Source: Euryodendron excelsum (Eukaryota; Streptophyta; Magnoliopsida; Ericales; Pentaphylacaceae). Taken from it: 64,000 bases of DNA. Each line of letters opens with the position of its first letter. Position 1 is the first letter of the stretch. The notes beneath the pieces are model-generated. The model had not been told where the DNA came from and did not search any database. It saw nothing but the letters and a program-made list of their open reading frames with translations. Positions 11,334 to 22,728 of the stretch are shown here, piece by piece. The stretch spans positions 20,224,501-20,288,500 of the forward strand of contig CM065390.1 in the NCBI GenBank assembly GCA_033060915.1. The letters are read 5' to 3'. A program made the position numbers and the translations under genes.

Positions 11334-12004
11334 AGCTATTTTTGCTTTAGCAATAGCTACTCCCATCCCAAGTAAGAAAATTCAAAATGCAGTAAATGTA
11401 TTTTTTAAATTCGTTTTCTTTTTGAAACAACAAGAGGGTGAATTTATGCAAGTGGTGAGACACAACAGAGAAGTGGGTGAGTTTGTGTAAGTGGGGGACA
11501 ACATAGGAAATGTGAAGTGAGTAATCAAATTACTTATTGGCCCTCATGTGATTTGAAAAAACTCATATTTTTTTGTGAATAATTCAATTTCTTTTGTAAA
11601 TTTTTTGGTAGAAAAAAATGTGACATCAAATTGGCTTAACCAATTTTGTGTTCACTAATAACCCTTGTATAAAATTAAGTAATATAATATCACCTGTTAA
11701 GAGTTGTTGCTGTCTTTAGGACTTCCACCCTCCGTGTTTCTCGCCCCAATATCTATACGTATACACGCATCATAAATTTGAGGGTGAGTTTTGACGTAGT
11801 AATAACATTTGTTTGTTGCCGACTGTCGTCACAGATTTAAAATTCAAAAACAGTATCTTCGCACCAATGACATTAGTGTTACTCAATTCAGTCAATTGTA
11901 GTTGGGGGTTGCTCAACTTCAACCTATTTGGGACAGCTCCAAAGGAACCCCACACCACCCGACGAGTGGACTATTTTGTTTTAGGAACAACGAATTACTT
12001 TATT
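11334..12004. other. AT-rich intergenic DNA, no gene seen
   Basis: No coding frame with recognisable content. Contains a small palindrome-like AAAGC..GCTTTAGCAATAGCT stretch near 11335. Confidence 0.4.
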
Positions 12005-12180
12005 TTTTTAAGTAATATTATACAACTAAAAAATTATATATAATTCATTACTAAAAGGATGTAACTAAATTGTGAATCAATTGTTTTAAAATAAAAAATT
12101 TATTAATTACAAGATTGCTACCACCATCTTGTTCTAGTATTGAATCTTACACAACAATTTTAAAAAAATAGTATTTTTTT
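12005..12180. repeat. Diverged copy of the 13966-14165 inverted-repeat element
   Basis: Shares TAAGTAAT(A/G)(C/T)TATACAAC at the left, TTAAAATAAA plus AATTACAA(G/A)ATT in the middle, and an AATAGTATTTTT-like right end with the element at 13966-14165. Divergence is high, so the limits are approximate. Confidence 0.4.
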
Positions 12181-12458
12181 TTTTCTTTCAAAGAGCAGGT
12201 CAATTAACGAATACTTGTTTATCCCTTTGAAGCAACGTTTTCCGGGGGACCCCAAACGCGATGCGCATGCAGTACAAACCGGGCAGTACAAACACGTTGT
12301 TGCAGTACCACACTCAAATGAAGTACAACTGCGTGATTCGGTGACTGAATTGTGTAGGTTCCCCTTACTACATCACCTTACCTCCTCATCAACATCCGTA
12401 AGACTGAACCTGAAAAATGCGTTTTAAATCCGGCTTGACTTGAAAATTAATATATATA
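12181..12458. other. Short GC-richer segment, unidentified
   Basis: 12215-12427 can be read as a 70-codon plus-strand frame in unusually GC-rich local sequence (GGGGGACCCCAAACGCGATG). I recognise no domain and there is no supporting neighbour. It could be a relic of a gene or transposon. Confidence 0.25.
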
Positions 12459-12682
12459 GAGTTCGTTTAGTACAGTTTTTTTTTTTAAATTTTTTTATTT
12501 TATTTTTTTATTTATAAGTAAAAAAAAATTAAAATTTTTTTATTTTTTTTACTTTTAACAAGATAAAATAAGCAGAAAACAAAAAGAAAAGAGTAAAAAA
12601 ATTTCAAAATTTTGACTTCTTTTTTTTATAAGCAAAAAATTCAATCCAAAAAAATACAAAAAAAGCCTAAGCAAATGGGCCC
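12459..12682. mobile_element. Tourist-like MITE, 224 bp, degraded left end
   Basis: The right end GCAAATGGGCCC is followed by TAA (12683-12685). The left end GAGTTCGTTTAGTACAG aligns with GGGCCCGTTTGGTGCAG of the 11138 MITE. The interior is AT-rich with TTTATAAG words. The left TAA has decayed to ATA. Confidence 0.6.
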
Positions 12683-12999
12683 TAATGCAATATTATTATA
12701 TTTATTTATATTTAATGTTATTTAAATATATTTTCAAAGAAGAAATACATTTATTTAAGAGTAATGAGAGAATCATCGATTTTTTTCACCAAATTTTCAT
12801 CAATGATAGACACAAGATGATAGGGTCTACATTATTCAATATATGTGAGATTCAATTAGTTATGTTTATCCGTGATGAAAATCTTATAAAAAAAAACCAA
12901 AGACTATAGCATTTGACGACAAGTATTTTTTATGATGAAAACTAAAATGATTATGTTAAATGAATGGAAAATTCATAATTATCAGAATCGTACCGATCA
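12683..12999. other. AT-rich intergenic DNA, nothing recognised
   Basis: No coding or structural signal beyond AT richness. Confidence 0.4.
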
Positions 13000-13200
13000 T
13001 TAAACCGGTAAGATTGTTGGTGTATAGTTTATCGATTCAACCAGCCGGTTGATTCACCGATTTTTTAAAATACCATTCAGTTCAATCCGATTTAATCCGG
13101 TTCAATTGTATTTTTGATAAATTAATTGAATCGAACCGATTCAAGATTCGATTTCTGATTCAACCAATTGAACCGGCTAATCCGGTTTGATTATGAACTC
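13000..13200. repeat. CCGGTT/AACCGG-rich foldback segment
   Basis: Repeated AACCGG and CCGGTT words on both strands (ATTAAACCGGTAAG, CAGCCGGTTGATTC, AATCCGGTTCAATTG, TTGAACCGGCTAATCCGG). The resulting partial palindrome resembles non-autonomous DNA transposon interiors. No terminal repeats or target duplication were found. Confidence 0.4.
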
Positions 13201-13965
13201 ATGCGTGTGGCATACCACCTCTGGCACGAGTAAAAGTCTGTTTCACGTGGACCTCCCTCCGCTCATATGGGTGGCTAACTCCTATGAAAAGAAACTAAAA
13301 TAAAAATTGAAATAAACTAATTTAATTGGGTTAAAAAAATGAATAGATATTTATATATTCAAAAAAAAAAAAAGAAGACGTTCTTTGTTTGTTATGCATA
13401 GTATCGATTTTGAGTGTTTTGGATTGTCTCATACCTATATTATTTCGATTTATGATGTATTTTTTTATCTTGTTTGTGAATATAAACATGTGCCGAACCA
13501 TGTAAATCCCTATTTATATTTTTCTCTTTGATGTATGCGTGAAACGGGTGGGTTTAAACCCAATAGAAGAAGGGATACATGGAATTATTACCTATAAGCA
13601 TGTGCCGAACAACCTAAATCTCTGTTTATACATGGGATTCTTGATTGATTTAATGTATGTATATTTATAAAAAAACCAAAATTTTAATTTAAGTAATTCT
13701 TCATATTTATGGAATCAAACAAAGGAATATACAAAATCAATAAATTGAAAAGATAACAATTATGCTATTCTAAATAAATAGAGTACGATAGCCCTACATA
13801 AGTCCAAGAAAGTAATCGATAAAAAATCGGGACACTCTTATAGCAAAAAGAAATGCCAACCAATGCCTGACCATAGAGACCAACAAGCTTTTTAATGACT
13901 CTTTGTAAACCCACATAAATAGACTTTATTTTGTGTCCTGTTACACTAACCTTGATGTAGAATGA
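13201..13965. other. Intergenic DNA, nothing recognised
   Basis: AT-rich sequence with a repeated ACATGTGCCGAAC-type word (about 13486 and 13600). No supported gene. Confidence 0.35.
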
Positions 13966-14165
13966 TTAAATAATAAGTAATGCTATACAACCAGAATATA
14001 TAACAAGAAAATATAACCAGAATGATGTGGCTGAGTTGTGAGCCTATCACTTTAAAATAAAGAATCCACCAAGATACATTTTAATTACAAAATTACCATT
14101 GCCACATCATTCTAATTCAAAATTCTGATTATAAATTTTAGAAGAATATCATTTTTCCTAAATAA
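13966..14165. mobile_element. Inverted-repeat MITE-like element, ~200 bp
   Basis: The arms pair ATATAACCAGAATGATGTGGC (from about 14012) with GCCACATCATTCTAATT...CTGATTATAAATTT (to about 14142). The outer TTAAATAATAAGTAATGCTA pairs weakly with AAGAATATCATTTTTCCTAA. No clear target duplication, so the family is undetermined. Confidence 0.5.
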
Positions 14166-15090
14166 TAGAGGTACTCCTAAGAAAAAGCACATCCAATAAG
14201 ATGCTAATACAATTTTCTAAATTAGAATTTAATAAGGCATATTTTTAGATGCACAAAGACAACAAATGAATGCATAATACGAAAGAGATGAGTCCAAGCT
14301 CAAGTCACCACTTACTTTGTACCCATCCTCTTCAAATAAATAGAATTTTAGCATTAGATATTGTTCTGACATCTTTTCTTTTGAGAATAGAAATCAATAA
14401 AAAGGTTCCTCATCTTTGGGATTTGGCTAGTTTTGTTTTTATGCTACCGCTTCATATGAATGTACGTTTAGAATTTCGTTACTTCTCTTTGGATCTTGCT
14501 TGTGAATTGGAGCTATATAACCTTATGTACAAATTGGTGGATTTATTGCATGCTGGACTGTGTCGATCAGCTTTACCGTCAGCTCCATCCTGAAAAATGA
14601 AGAACAAAAATAAAATAAATAAAAACCGAAGAGAATAAAAAAAATTAAACGGTTACAATTCATTTCAACAACAATCTTCCGTAAATAAACAGAACACACT
14701 TTAGGTTTCATTGGAAAGGGAAAAAGAAAAAGAAAAAAAAGGAAACACCCCTCTTATGTGATGTGCGATAACAATGAAAACCGGTATGACGTACACTGGG
14801 GAAAAACAATACTTAGATTTTGTTTTCCATCATTGATATGCTCCTGGATGTTTGAAAAAATAACTCTCCAAACACAAGCTCATGGACACGATAACCTTCT
14901 TAGATTATTGTAACAATTTTACGGAGGCTGATACATTGGCAGCAAATTTAAGCAGTGAACATGATTGGAATTCAAGAATTTTGAAATAAATGGATCAAAC
15001 CAATCTTTGCAGATCAAACACGCTAATGAGTATGTATAAAGCGTAAGGTGAATCAGAAATTTAAAATTTAAATTCAAAATGGATCATACC
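14166..15090. other. Intergenic DNA with one unidentified frame
   Basis: A 107-codon plus-strand frame (14270-14593) has no domain I recognise and no codon-level support. It is probably chance. The remainder is AT-rich. Confidence 0.3.
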
Positions 15091-15095
15091 ATATC

Positions 15096-15580
15096 TGTGG
15101 GTTAAAAAACCTCCAACCTAGCTCAATAAGGCAGGCCTAATAAATATTAAGAGAATTCATGCAGGCCTACAACAGCCTAGACCTTAGTAGGACAACTTAG
15201 GCCCACGCGACAGCCGTACTTATATCCGGTCAGTAGAACTCAAGCATGGCGATAAAAATGTATTCCTATCTGATCAGTCTGCTCTAAATAGCATAAGCCT
15301 TTGATGTAGGTCATGATTACATAAGTAGGCACGACAGAAAATACTACACTATAAAACATAGCATCTTGAAGAAGCAAGGTAAGGACAACTGATCTCTAAG
15401 CATTCACTGTCTGTATTTCTAGTTCTATTCTCGGTTAAGATTACTAATTTGACCGTCAAAGTGTGATCGGTCCAAAGAGAGTCGACTCATTCTAATTCCT
15501 TTGTCTCTTTACAGCAGGTTGGAAACTCATTGATATTAGTTCGAGTGATTGGTCAGGCTCTCTCAAAAATTCCACTTACA
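15096..15580 (+). repeat. Solo LTR of a Tat-like gypsy element, 485 bp
   Basis: Begins TGTGGGTTAAAAAACC and ends TTCCACTTACA. It is flanked by a perfect 5-bp duplication ATATC (15091-15095 and 15581-15585), so it is a clean solo LTR left by recombination. Inside are a TATA-like ACTATAAAACA (about 15349) and a downstream segment with TTGACCGTCAAAGTGTGATCG, as in Tat-type LTRs. It is related to the LTR at 10626. Confidence 0.88.
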
Positions 15581-15585
15581 ATATC

Positions 15586-17154
15586 TATTAAAAAACCAAT
15601 AATAAAAGGACATGTATCATTATCCATATTTTAAAAATTTTACGAACTTATATTGTGACCAAATATTTTAAAAATCTAAAACTATGACACTGATGGGCAT
15701 ATGCCATTATCCGTATATTAAAATTTTAAAAAAATGATATTGTGACCAATCAAATTACAACACAGCATTATTGATATTTTATAATTTCAAAATTTTGAAA
15801 ATATTATATTAAGAGTTTTGGCCTTAAGCCCCTAACAACGTTTTACTATTTATAATAGTATAGATGCATGAGTCAAACACCTAACCACTCTTTGGAAGGG
15901 CATGAGTTTTGGCCAATATTTGTCTCTCTCTTTCTTTGTTTTTTTTTTTTTTTTTTTGCAATTAGATATATATAGAGATAATGAAGCATGTTTTTTCTTC
16001 TAAGAAAATGTGTAACGAAAGAAGGAAAAAGGAAAAGAACGTACAAAAAGAAGAAATTAAGGGTTCTCATCATGCACATGGACGCCTTTTCAAAAAAAAA
16101 AAAAAAAAATTCATGCACATTGACGCAAATCCATGAGCAATGCAAGTTAACCATCATGCAATAATCCTTTATAGGTTTTTATTTTATTTTATTTTAAAAG
16201 ACTAGCTAATTGCAAACTTCAAGAACATGTTTGTGCATGCTAAGTGCATGAAAATTGAAAGGTAGTGTGTGTAGAAAAAAGTTGAAATGCTAATTGAAAA
16301 TATCCCAGATCCTAATCATCATGAATTCATCGTAGTTAGTCTTTTTTGCCGAGTTCAACGCAGGACACATCCAGAAGTTTTTCAATACTGAAACCCAACA
16401 TTTTGCCTCCAATGGATCGATTAGGAGACTCTAAAGCAAGTGGATACAGTTTTATATTTCATATGATTCTTTCTGTTAATTTCATGGCCGCGTTACACTG
16501 ATAAACTATTAGCCAATGACACGCAATCGTCGTTATGGCGCAAAAGCTGCTAGTTGTAAACTTGTGTTCGGTTTTCTTAATTCTTTAAGAAGGTTAGAAC
16601 CGCCCAATTTTAATTTAATCTCTCTTGATAACTACAGATAAGGATTTAGTGAGAGAAAAAAATAGCAAAACTAAAGATTCAGATTCATTTGAAATAAAGA
16701 AACAAACATGGATGGTCATGCTCACTTAATTTTAGGTAATAGTCATACAATGTGTCAATATCTTAGTGCTGTTAACAACTGAAAGTCAAAAGAAAACAAC
16801 GTAATATTTAACTGATGCCATTCTATCACCAAACGTTACTCAAGTTTTTATTATCCCAATTGGTGGTGGTTGCTGTTGTTGCCCTTAGAAAGTCCAATTT
16901 CAAATGAGTCATGATTTGCCCCAATTACATCTGATTCTGTTCGTTTTGCCATTGGATTTATGCTGTGTCATATATCAAGCTACAGTCCATTAATGAAGAT
17001 TGATTTATATACAAATATGATGCAGACGGCATATATAAGCGTGGTTCACTTGGAGCATTGGGATATATACAAGCTGTTGTTCAAACTAGTTTGAAAAGCA
17101 TATGTTCGATTAAAAAACAGCCCAACGAATCAAATCCTTTGCTATGTCCCCATC
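15586..17154. other. AT-rich intergenic DNA, no gene seen
   Basis: Contains homopolymer T (about 15939) and A (about 16092) tracts and no coding frame with recognisable content. Confidence 0.4.
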
Positions 17155-17714
17155 TAGAGGTGTGCATGGGTCGGGTCTAGACTAGGTCCAAAACCGATCC
17201 AAACTTAATTAGTTATAGATTTTTGAATCCAAAACCGAACGATCATTAAATAGAACCAACCCGACTCGATACGGGTTGGTTCGGTTCGGTTCGGTTTGGT
17301 TCTATACCTCAAGTGGGGTCGGTTCGGGTATACTTTTATGTATATTATTTGACTTATTTATTTAAAAAATTAAAATAATAGGATTAGTCTTGAATCCTTA
17401 ATTTTTTTAAAAAATAAAAAATGACATACAAACACAAATCAATAAATATTTAAGTACAAATAACAATGATCTAATGGCATACATACAACATATATATAGG
17501 CTTTTATGATATGTGAAGATCGGATCTTTGTTCGATTCTTGGATTGGTTCTTGGTTCGGTTTGGGTTTAGAAAATATAGAAATGAGAATCGAACCGAACT
17601 TATTGATTTATCAATTTTTACACTCAAAACCAAACCGAACCCTTCACAGACCCGAACCAAACTGACCCAAAGAGGCCGGATTGGTTCTATTTTCGGTTCT
17701 TTTGTGCACCTCTA
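17155..17714. mobile_element. Foldback DNA element with GGTTCGG arrays, 560 bp
   Basis: Ends are TAGAGGTGTGCA and TGCACCTCTA (10-bp terminal inverted repeat). The arms carry GGTTCGGTTCGGTTCGG (from about 17277) and complementary AACCGAAC words, with a TCGGTTC.. return near 17690. The GAGGTGTGCA terminus is common in plant non-autonomous hAT-like elements. No identical 8-bp duplication is visible. Confidence 0.65.
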
Positions 17715-18448
17715 TCGTGACCTACATCACTTTTTGAGTGAATTTCATAATTTGTTTTGCCGTTTTTTAAAACTTTTCTTCCAGTAATAATTTTGCCAAT
17801 GTTTTCTTTTCATTTGCCATTTGTTTTATAATGTTTCTTCAGATTTTTCGAATCCAAAATTTGTCTTGATTTGGATCTTTTCATTTTTAGTAAGTTATTT
17901 AATTTTAGCCTCAGGTTTGGAGCTTTGCTGTATGATCAGATGTAAGCACTTTACCCAAAATAGTTTTTCAAGTAATAACATTGAGTGTTTTCTTGTTTCC
18001 TTTGACTTGGGGTATTTTATGTGAATCAACTTAGTTAATGCATTATTTTAGGCTAGTTAATGCATTATTTTGCTATTCTATATGATTCAATAGTTAAACA
18101 AGAGTCTAGTGACTCTAGTTTCCTAGAAACATTCACGAATCAACGGTCTCAAGCATGTTTATTACTTTTCATGCATGCTTCCCTGCATTCTCGTTGCCTT
18201 TCCATTCTCTCTTTCTTTTTTTTTTCTGTTTTCTTTCTTGGGATTTAGTACATACACTTCTTGTTTGGTTTGCTAACAAATTAGGGCTTCTTTCCATAGA
18301 GAGATTTATCTAAGAAACTAATACTCAATTTTCCCCCCTTGCAACAAAACAAATACTGAGAAACATTAGCATTGTTGGTCTCAAACCACTTCAGTAAAAG
18401 AGCCGATATCCTTTATTTTGTGTGTTTAATTTATCAACCTAGTTGAGA
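17715..18448. other. Intergenic DNA, no gene seen
   Basis: Short frames only. T-rich, with no recognisable motif. Confidence 0.4.
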
Positions 18449-18561
18449 GAACCATTTTTTTTTTTTTTTTTTTGAACAAGAAACTGAAATAATATTAAAA
18501 TAGAAGAGAGTACATGAGAGTGCGAATTAGTTACAAAATGTGCAGCTGGGACTCCCAATAT

Positions 18562-19673
18562 TGGCGAAGCTAAGATTTTGATTTGCCTAGGCTATTCCAA
18601 AATTTAATAAATTAAAAAAATTTATAGAAAATACATAGGCATAAGTTATATATAGCAAAGGTGTACATAAGCAAGTAAATATTAAAAAATATCCAAGAAC
18701 GTAAGCAAAAAAAAAAAAAAAAATTTCTCATCTTTTTTCTAGACAAAATGATTGCCTATGGATAAAAAAAATTCTTCACCCCGCTTGGGATGATGTTTGT
18801 AAATTAAACAGAAATTTACTTACTTATTTTTTTTTATGCTTTAGAAAGAAAATGAGCCCTCTCGGTCAATGAAAGATTGGAAGGTTAGTCTCTCAATTGT
18901 TGCACTTAATATCTTGCTAAATTTTATTAATTGAAACTTATCCCGTTATGCCTCATTGTTCATTTTCAATCATAAAATTTTTTTGTTGATTAAAAAAAAA
19001 AGGATAAAAAAATACAAACATGTATTGAATTTGTAAACAAAACATAGATTTTGCACTTATCTTACTTGAAGAATGTAAAGACAAACTTCTAGTTTTGCAC
19101 TTTTCCGTCTTTAACCAGTCGTTGCCGTCTTGTCTTTTGGGTTAGAATGACTTTCTCTTTCAAGTAACTATTAATTCTAGAGTATGAATACATAAATCAG
19201 AAGTTAGCATCTCAAACTCTCTCCTAGGACACTTTTTTAATGGTTAAATAATTAATTTAATTTCTATTAGGTTTAAGAATTAAGATTAAGTACCTGTTTG
19301 GTAGGGCTTAAAAGTCAAGCTTTTTTTAAGCTTGCTAGTAAAAAAGCTAAGTTTTTCTAGCTTTTTTGCTTTTCTGATATTAGTTTAGATAAAAATAAAC
19401 AAAAAAACAAAAAAATAAAAAAAGCAAAAAAACCAACTTTGTTGGCTTTTTTGTTTATAAGCTTATCAAAAAGCCAACTCATAAGCTGTACTAAACGCAT
19501 CCTAAAGTAGATTGTGTTATATAATGGGGTTACAATAAAAGATATTGAGCTGAGCAATAGAAAGTGATGGGTTGGGCAGTATTAAGGTGGGTGAAACTTA
19601 GATATTAAAAATGGAAGTTAGGCTAGGCTCCTATAGGATACCCAGGAGAGCCTCTAATTTTCCTCCGCCCTTG
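18562..19673. mobile_element. 1112-bp insertion with 11-bp direct-repeat flanks
   Basis: ACTCCCAATAT occurs at 18551-18561 and again at 19674-19684, bracketing the insert. The LINE frame reads across the empty site. The ends, TGGCGAAGCTAAGATTTTG and (other strand) CAAGGGCGGAGGAAAATT, are imperfect inverted repeats. An 11-bp duplication would fit a Mutator-like non-autonomous element (usually 9-11 bp). It contains a nested Tourist-like MITE and no coding capacity. Confidence 0.65.
19290..19502. mobile_element. Tourist-like MITE, 213 bp
   Basis: TAA flanks at 19287-19289 and 19503-19505. Ends are GTACCTGTTTGGTAGGGCTTA and (other strand) GGATGCGTTTAGTACAGCTTA. Internal inverted AAGCTT/GCTTATAAAC words give a strong foldback. 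It is the same group as the elements at 11138 and 12459. Confidence 0.8.
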
Positions 19674-19689
19674 ACTCCCAATATATCAT

Positions 19690-20650
19690 TCTTAGCAAAA
19701 CAAGTTATATCATTAGGGAGAATATCATAAACTTTAAAAAAAAAGAAGAATTATCAACTTCAAAAGTAGCTAGAGCATCCACAACCCTATTAGCCTCTCC
19801 ATAACAAGTCTCAGTCTAAAGATGTCAGAACTGAGGGATCAACTCCAGACACTCCTGAAGAAGAAAGGCGAGTCGAGTTGGGGCGGCTTGCTTCTTGTAG
19901 TTGATTGAATAACAACATATGAGTCAGTCTTAATGAGAAGATATGTAATGCCTCTAACTGGAGCAAGTCGAATGCCTTCTCGGAGAGCCTAAGTTCTGCC
20001 ACTATGTTAGAGTTGTGACCACTATACTTTTCAAAAGCAACCAAGACAAAACCATCAGAATTGCTAACAACCCTCCTATACCTGCTTGGGTTGTTTCTGG
20101 AGGCACCTTCAATGTTAAGCTTAATGTAGTGGCGGTATATAGGAGGTTCCCACTATATTGTAATGATATTATGCTTTGCATGCATAACTGGCTTTGGTAA
20201 TGTGGTCCTGGAACTATTAGCTAAGGCTTGAACAAAAATAACAACAGTAGATAGATGGATAGCCTTATTATTGAATAAAGAGTCATTTCGACACTTCCAA
20301 ATAGTCCAAAGGAGCCAAGGAAGCAAAGAATAAGCAGCCTGAACAGGATAATATTGCATTGCATGTTGAAGAAACACAAGAAAATTTGACATTGTCGGTG
20401 GAAAAACTTGCCCCACTGTCGATCTTAGAAATGCTCAGATAGGACAGTGGTGAAAAATATGTCTTGAATCTTCCAACACAGTAGTGCATAGGTGACAGGA
20501 GCTAGAAGGGATTAAATGCCCTTCTGCTAGCAAAGCAGTCGTTGGGAGGATATTATGAGATACAATCCATAGGAAAATCTTGATTTTTGGAGGTAGTGGT
20601 AGAGACTAAAGAATTCCATTGGAGTGTAGGCAAGAAAGAAGATATTGTGA
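19690..20650 (-). pseudogene. LINE polymerase C-terminus: zinc-binding and RNase H-like (broken)
   Basis: Reading right to left: KIKIFLWIVSHNILPTTALL, then CHLC...EDSRHIFHHCP, the Cys/His signature of the zinc-binding domain that follows RT in plant LINEs (zf-RVT-like, about 20600-20420). Next is WLLWTIWKCRND (about 20320), a hallmark linker. Then comes a degraded RNase H-like domain (RVT_3-like): EGASRNNPS, VAFEKYSGHNSNIVAELR, LRL.HMLLF and YGEANRVVDALATF (about 20120-19760). Frame changes and stops near 20044, 20150 and 19811 disable it. The reverse transcriptase proper is missing (5' truncation). In active LINEs this region helps target-primed reverse transcription. Confidence 0.78.
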
Positions 20651-20750
20651 AGCTTTGCAACCATTTATAAGCAAATTTAAGTGAAAAAAATTCCGTCGAT
20701 CTGGTTGACAGATTATAATGTGACTTCGACTCAATGCTTGTTATAGGTTT

Positions 20751-21131
20751 CTATCCTGTCCTAATTTGGCCACATATATGCACTCAATCTAAGTCAATGT
20801 CAATTACATACACCCACACACACTTAATTTGAAAATTGATGTAGAAACGATAACCATAAGAACAAAATGATTGCCGGCAGCTGAACTACCCCGATATATT
20901 AGCTTTGTTTGGCTGGAACAACAGCAAATGCCCTCAATTAAATTTGTCTTTGTTGTTGCTGTCTTAATTACATAAAAATTAATTAAGGATGCTTCTTACA
21001 AAAGACTTCATTTAATAAAAAAGAATATTTCCTCCAATTTGTTCCAGGCCTTTTTTGGGTTTTTTTTTTTAGGATTACAAAGAACTATATATATATATAT
21101 ATACAACTAGTTAATGGGAGGGGGGAATGGG
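20751..21131. other. Intergenic DNA with an (AT)n tract
   Basis: Includes a T run and (AT)n at about 21085-21103. No gene. Confidence 0.4.
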
Positions 21132-21366
21132 TGTTGGCGAGAATGAAGAAAGGAAATATGGGAATGAATGATTTACCCTTATATCATGGGATCCCTTATT
21201 GGTAATTGTATTCCCTATTTATTTGAAGACTCATATATGAGCTCTTCATGAATGATATTCTTGACCTTCTCAGTGTGGACGTAGGCACCATTGCCGAACC
21301 ACGATATATCTTTGTGTCTTTCTTTTCTTGATGATTTTTATCATTTTATTTTCATGGTATCAGAGC
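21132..21366 (+). mobile_element. Short copia-type LTR with primer site
   Basis: An LTR-like 223 bp (TGTTGGCGAG...TTATTTTCA, 21132-21354) is followed at once by TGGTATCAGAGC (21355-21366), the initiator-tRNA-Met primer site of Ty1/copia elements. The left limit is inferred only from TG. No coding region or second LTR follows, so this is a remnant. Confidence 0.6.
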
Positions 21367-21448
21367 TAGGTTTCAAAAGGCCTTCACCTCATGGGAGTTG
21401 AGTCAGCTCACACTATTACTCCACATCCATGCTTCGCATGAAGGAGGA

Positions 21449-21740
21449 TGTGAGTGAAGTCCCACATCGCTTAGATACGAAGGCCATTACCTTCATATAT
21501 GCCTTTGGGCAACTCTCTACTTGCAAGCCAGTTTTCAAGATTGTGTTAGGCCCATGGATTCTTTTAACATGGTATCTGTTGAATTGTTGACCGCTCGCTC
21601 AAGCTTTCAGAGAGAGGGCACAGGTCGGTGGTGAGATTTAAACTCATGAGCTTTATCTGTTCTGATACCATGTTAAATTATTGATCACCAAATCATCTAA
21701 AAGCTTGAGCTTTTAGAGAGAGGAATAACTTAATTATTTA
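21449..21740 (+). mobile_element. TRIM-like LTR remnant with inverted primer site
   Basis: 121-bp LTR-like segment (TGTGAGTGAAGTCCCACATC ... CTTTTAACA) followed by TGGTATCTG, a degraded initiator-tRNA-Met primer site (21570). About 90 bp on, GATACCATGTTAA (21664-21676) is its reverse complement. GTCCCACATCG and GGCCCATGGATTC are words common in very short plant LTR elements. Non-coding. Confidence 0.55.
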
Positions 21741-22728
21741 TTTCTTTGATAGGAATAATATATTCAAGCCTAGGGAATAGGGATAAACGAAGAAGGCAGG
21801 GCTTAAACTCATGATCATGAGCGGCATAATCAAAATCCCTATCAACTTGAACAACCCCTTTTGCTCCTATTTAGGTTGTGTGTCTTGTGGGAAAAGATAA
21901 GTATGAATGTTGAACCACTGCCTATTTAAATGGAACGGGGCTACAATAGGGTTAGGCATTTAGGCTGCTTTCGTGCATAAATATCGATACAGCCCAAACT
22001 CCATTCCATATGCAGATTGAGTTAATATGGCTACACCAATATGGCATTGGATGCCTAATTTTTGCTGTGATTTCAAATAATCAAATTGATCCTAGCTAGC
22101 CTAGCAAAATTCAAAGAGGTAGGTACTATGTTTGCTATAAAACTCCAATCTCATGTCCCTTGCCATTGGAAATGCCCATTTATTTTATTTTATTTTTTTA
22201 ACTTTTTCTCAATCCTTGTTTTCATCTTATCCAAGCTCATGTAGTGCTCTCAAGCGCCCTTATCCCTGCTAAGACTTGGCTGTTATAACTTCACCAAATG
22301 CAAGAGCAGGAGATATTACTTGAGCTAACATTTCAGAGTTTGAATTAATGGTTATGAATGTATGTTGATGTAAGTGTGTCATAAATGTGAAAGAATGATG
22401 GAGATAGCTCATAGAAAATACATAGAATTGTACACCATCCATTTGTATCTATCCAAATATCGATTGCGTTAAGGGGACTTTGATCTAGGCATTTGACGTA
22501 TGAGAAAAAAGATTATGTTACAAGTTTGACCTTCGTGTGACTGTTGAGTAAAATCTGTTAGGGCTTGGTAAATGGTCCCTCTCCTTGAAGAAAGAAACAC
22601 AATGTTCATCAATAGGTGGAACACTTCTTTCTCAATGTAATTATAATAAAACCCTCAGCTTTATTAGCAGACTATCCGAAAAATCAAAGGAATGTAGTGT
22701 AATATTAATTCACAAAAAAGGGGGTAAA
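21741..22728. other. Intergenic DNA, no gene seen
   Basis: AT-rich low-copy-looking sequence without recognisable signals. Confidence 0.4.

Larger units (their letters stand above)
18449..20750 (-). mobile_element. 5'-truncated LINE (L1-type), interrupted
   Basis: The minus strand ends in a poly(A) tail (the T run at 18449-18473 on the plus strand) preceded by TATTATTTCAGTTTCTTGTTC, as in plant LINEs. Upstream is the C-terminal end of a non-LTR polymerase. The body is split by a 1112-bp insertion at 18562. The 5' limit near 20750 is where coding similarity fades. Target duplications were not found. Confidence 0.75.

Noticed and set aside
14270..14593. 107-codon plus-strand frame as a host gene
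   Set aside because: No recognisable domain, no neighbouring exons or splice pattern, and composition like the surrounding AT-rich DNA.
20153..20489. Two overlapping minus-strand frames as separate small genes
   Set aside because: Together they are one frameshifted LINE segment (zinc-binding region and linker), not independent genes.
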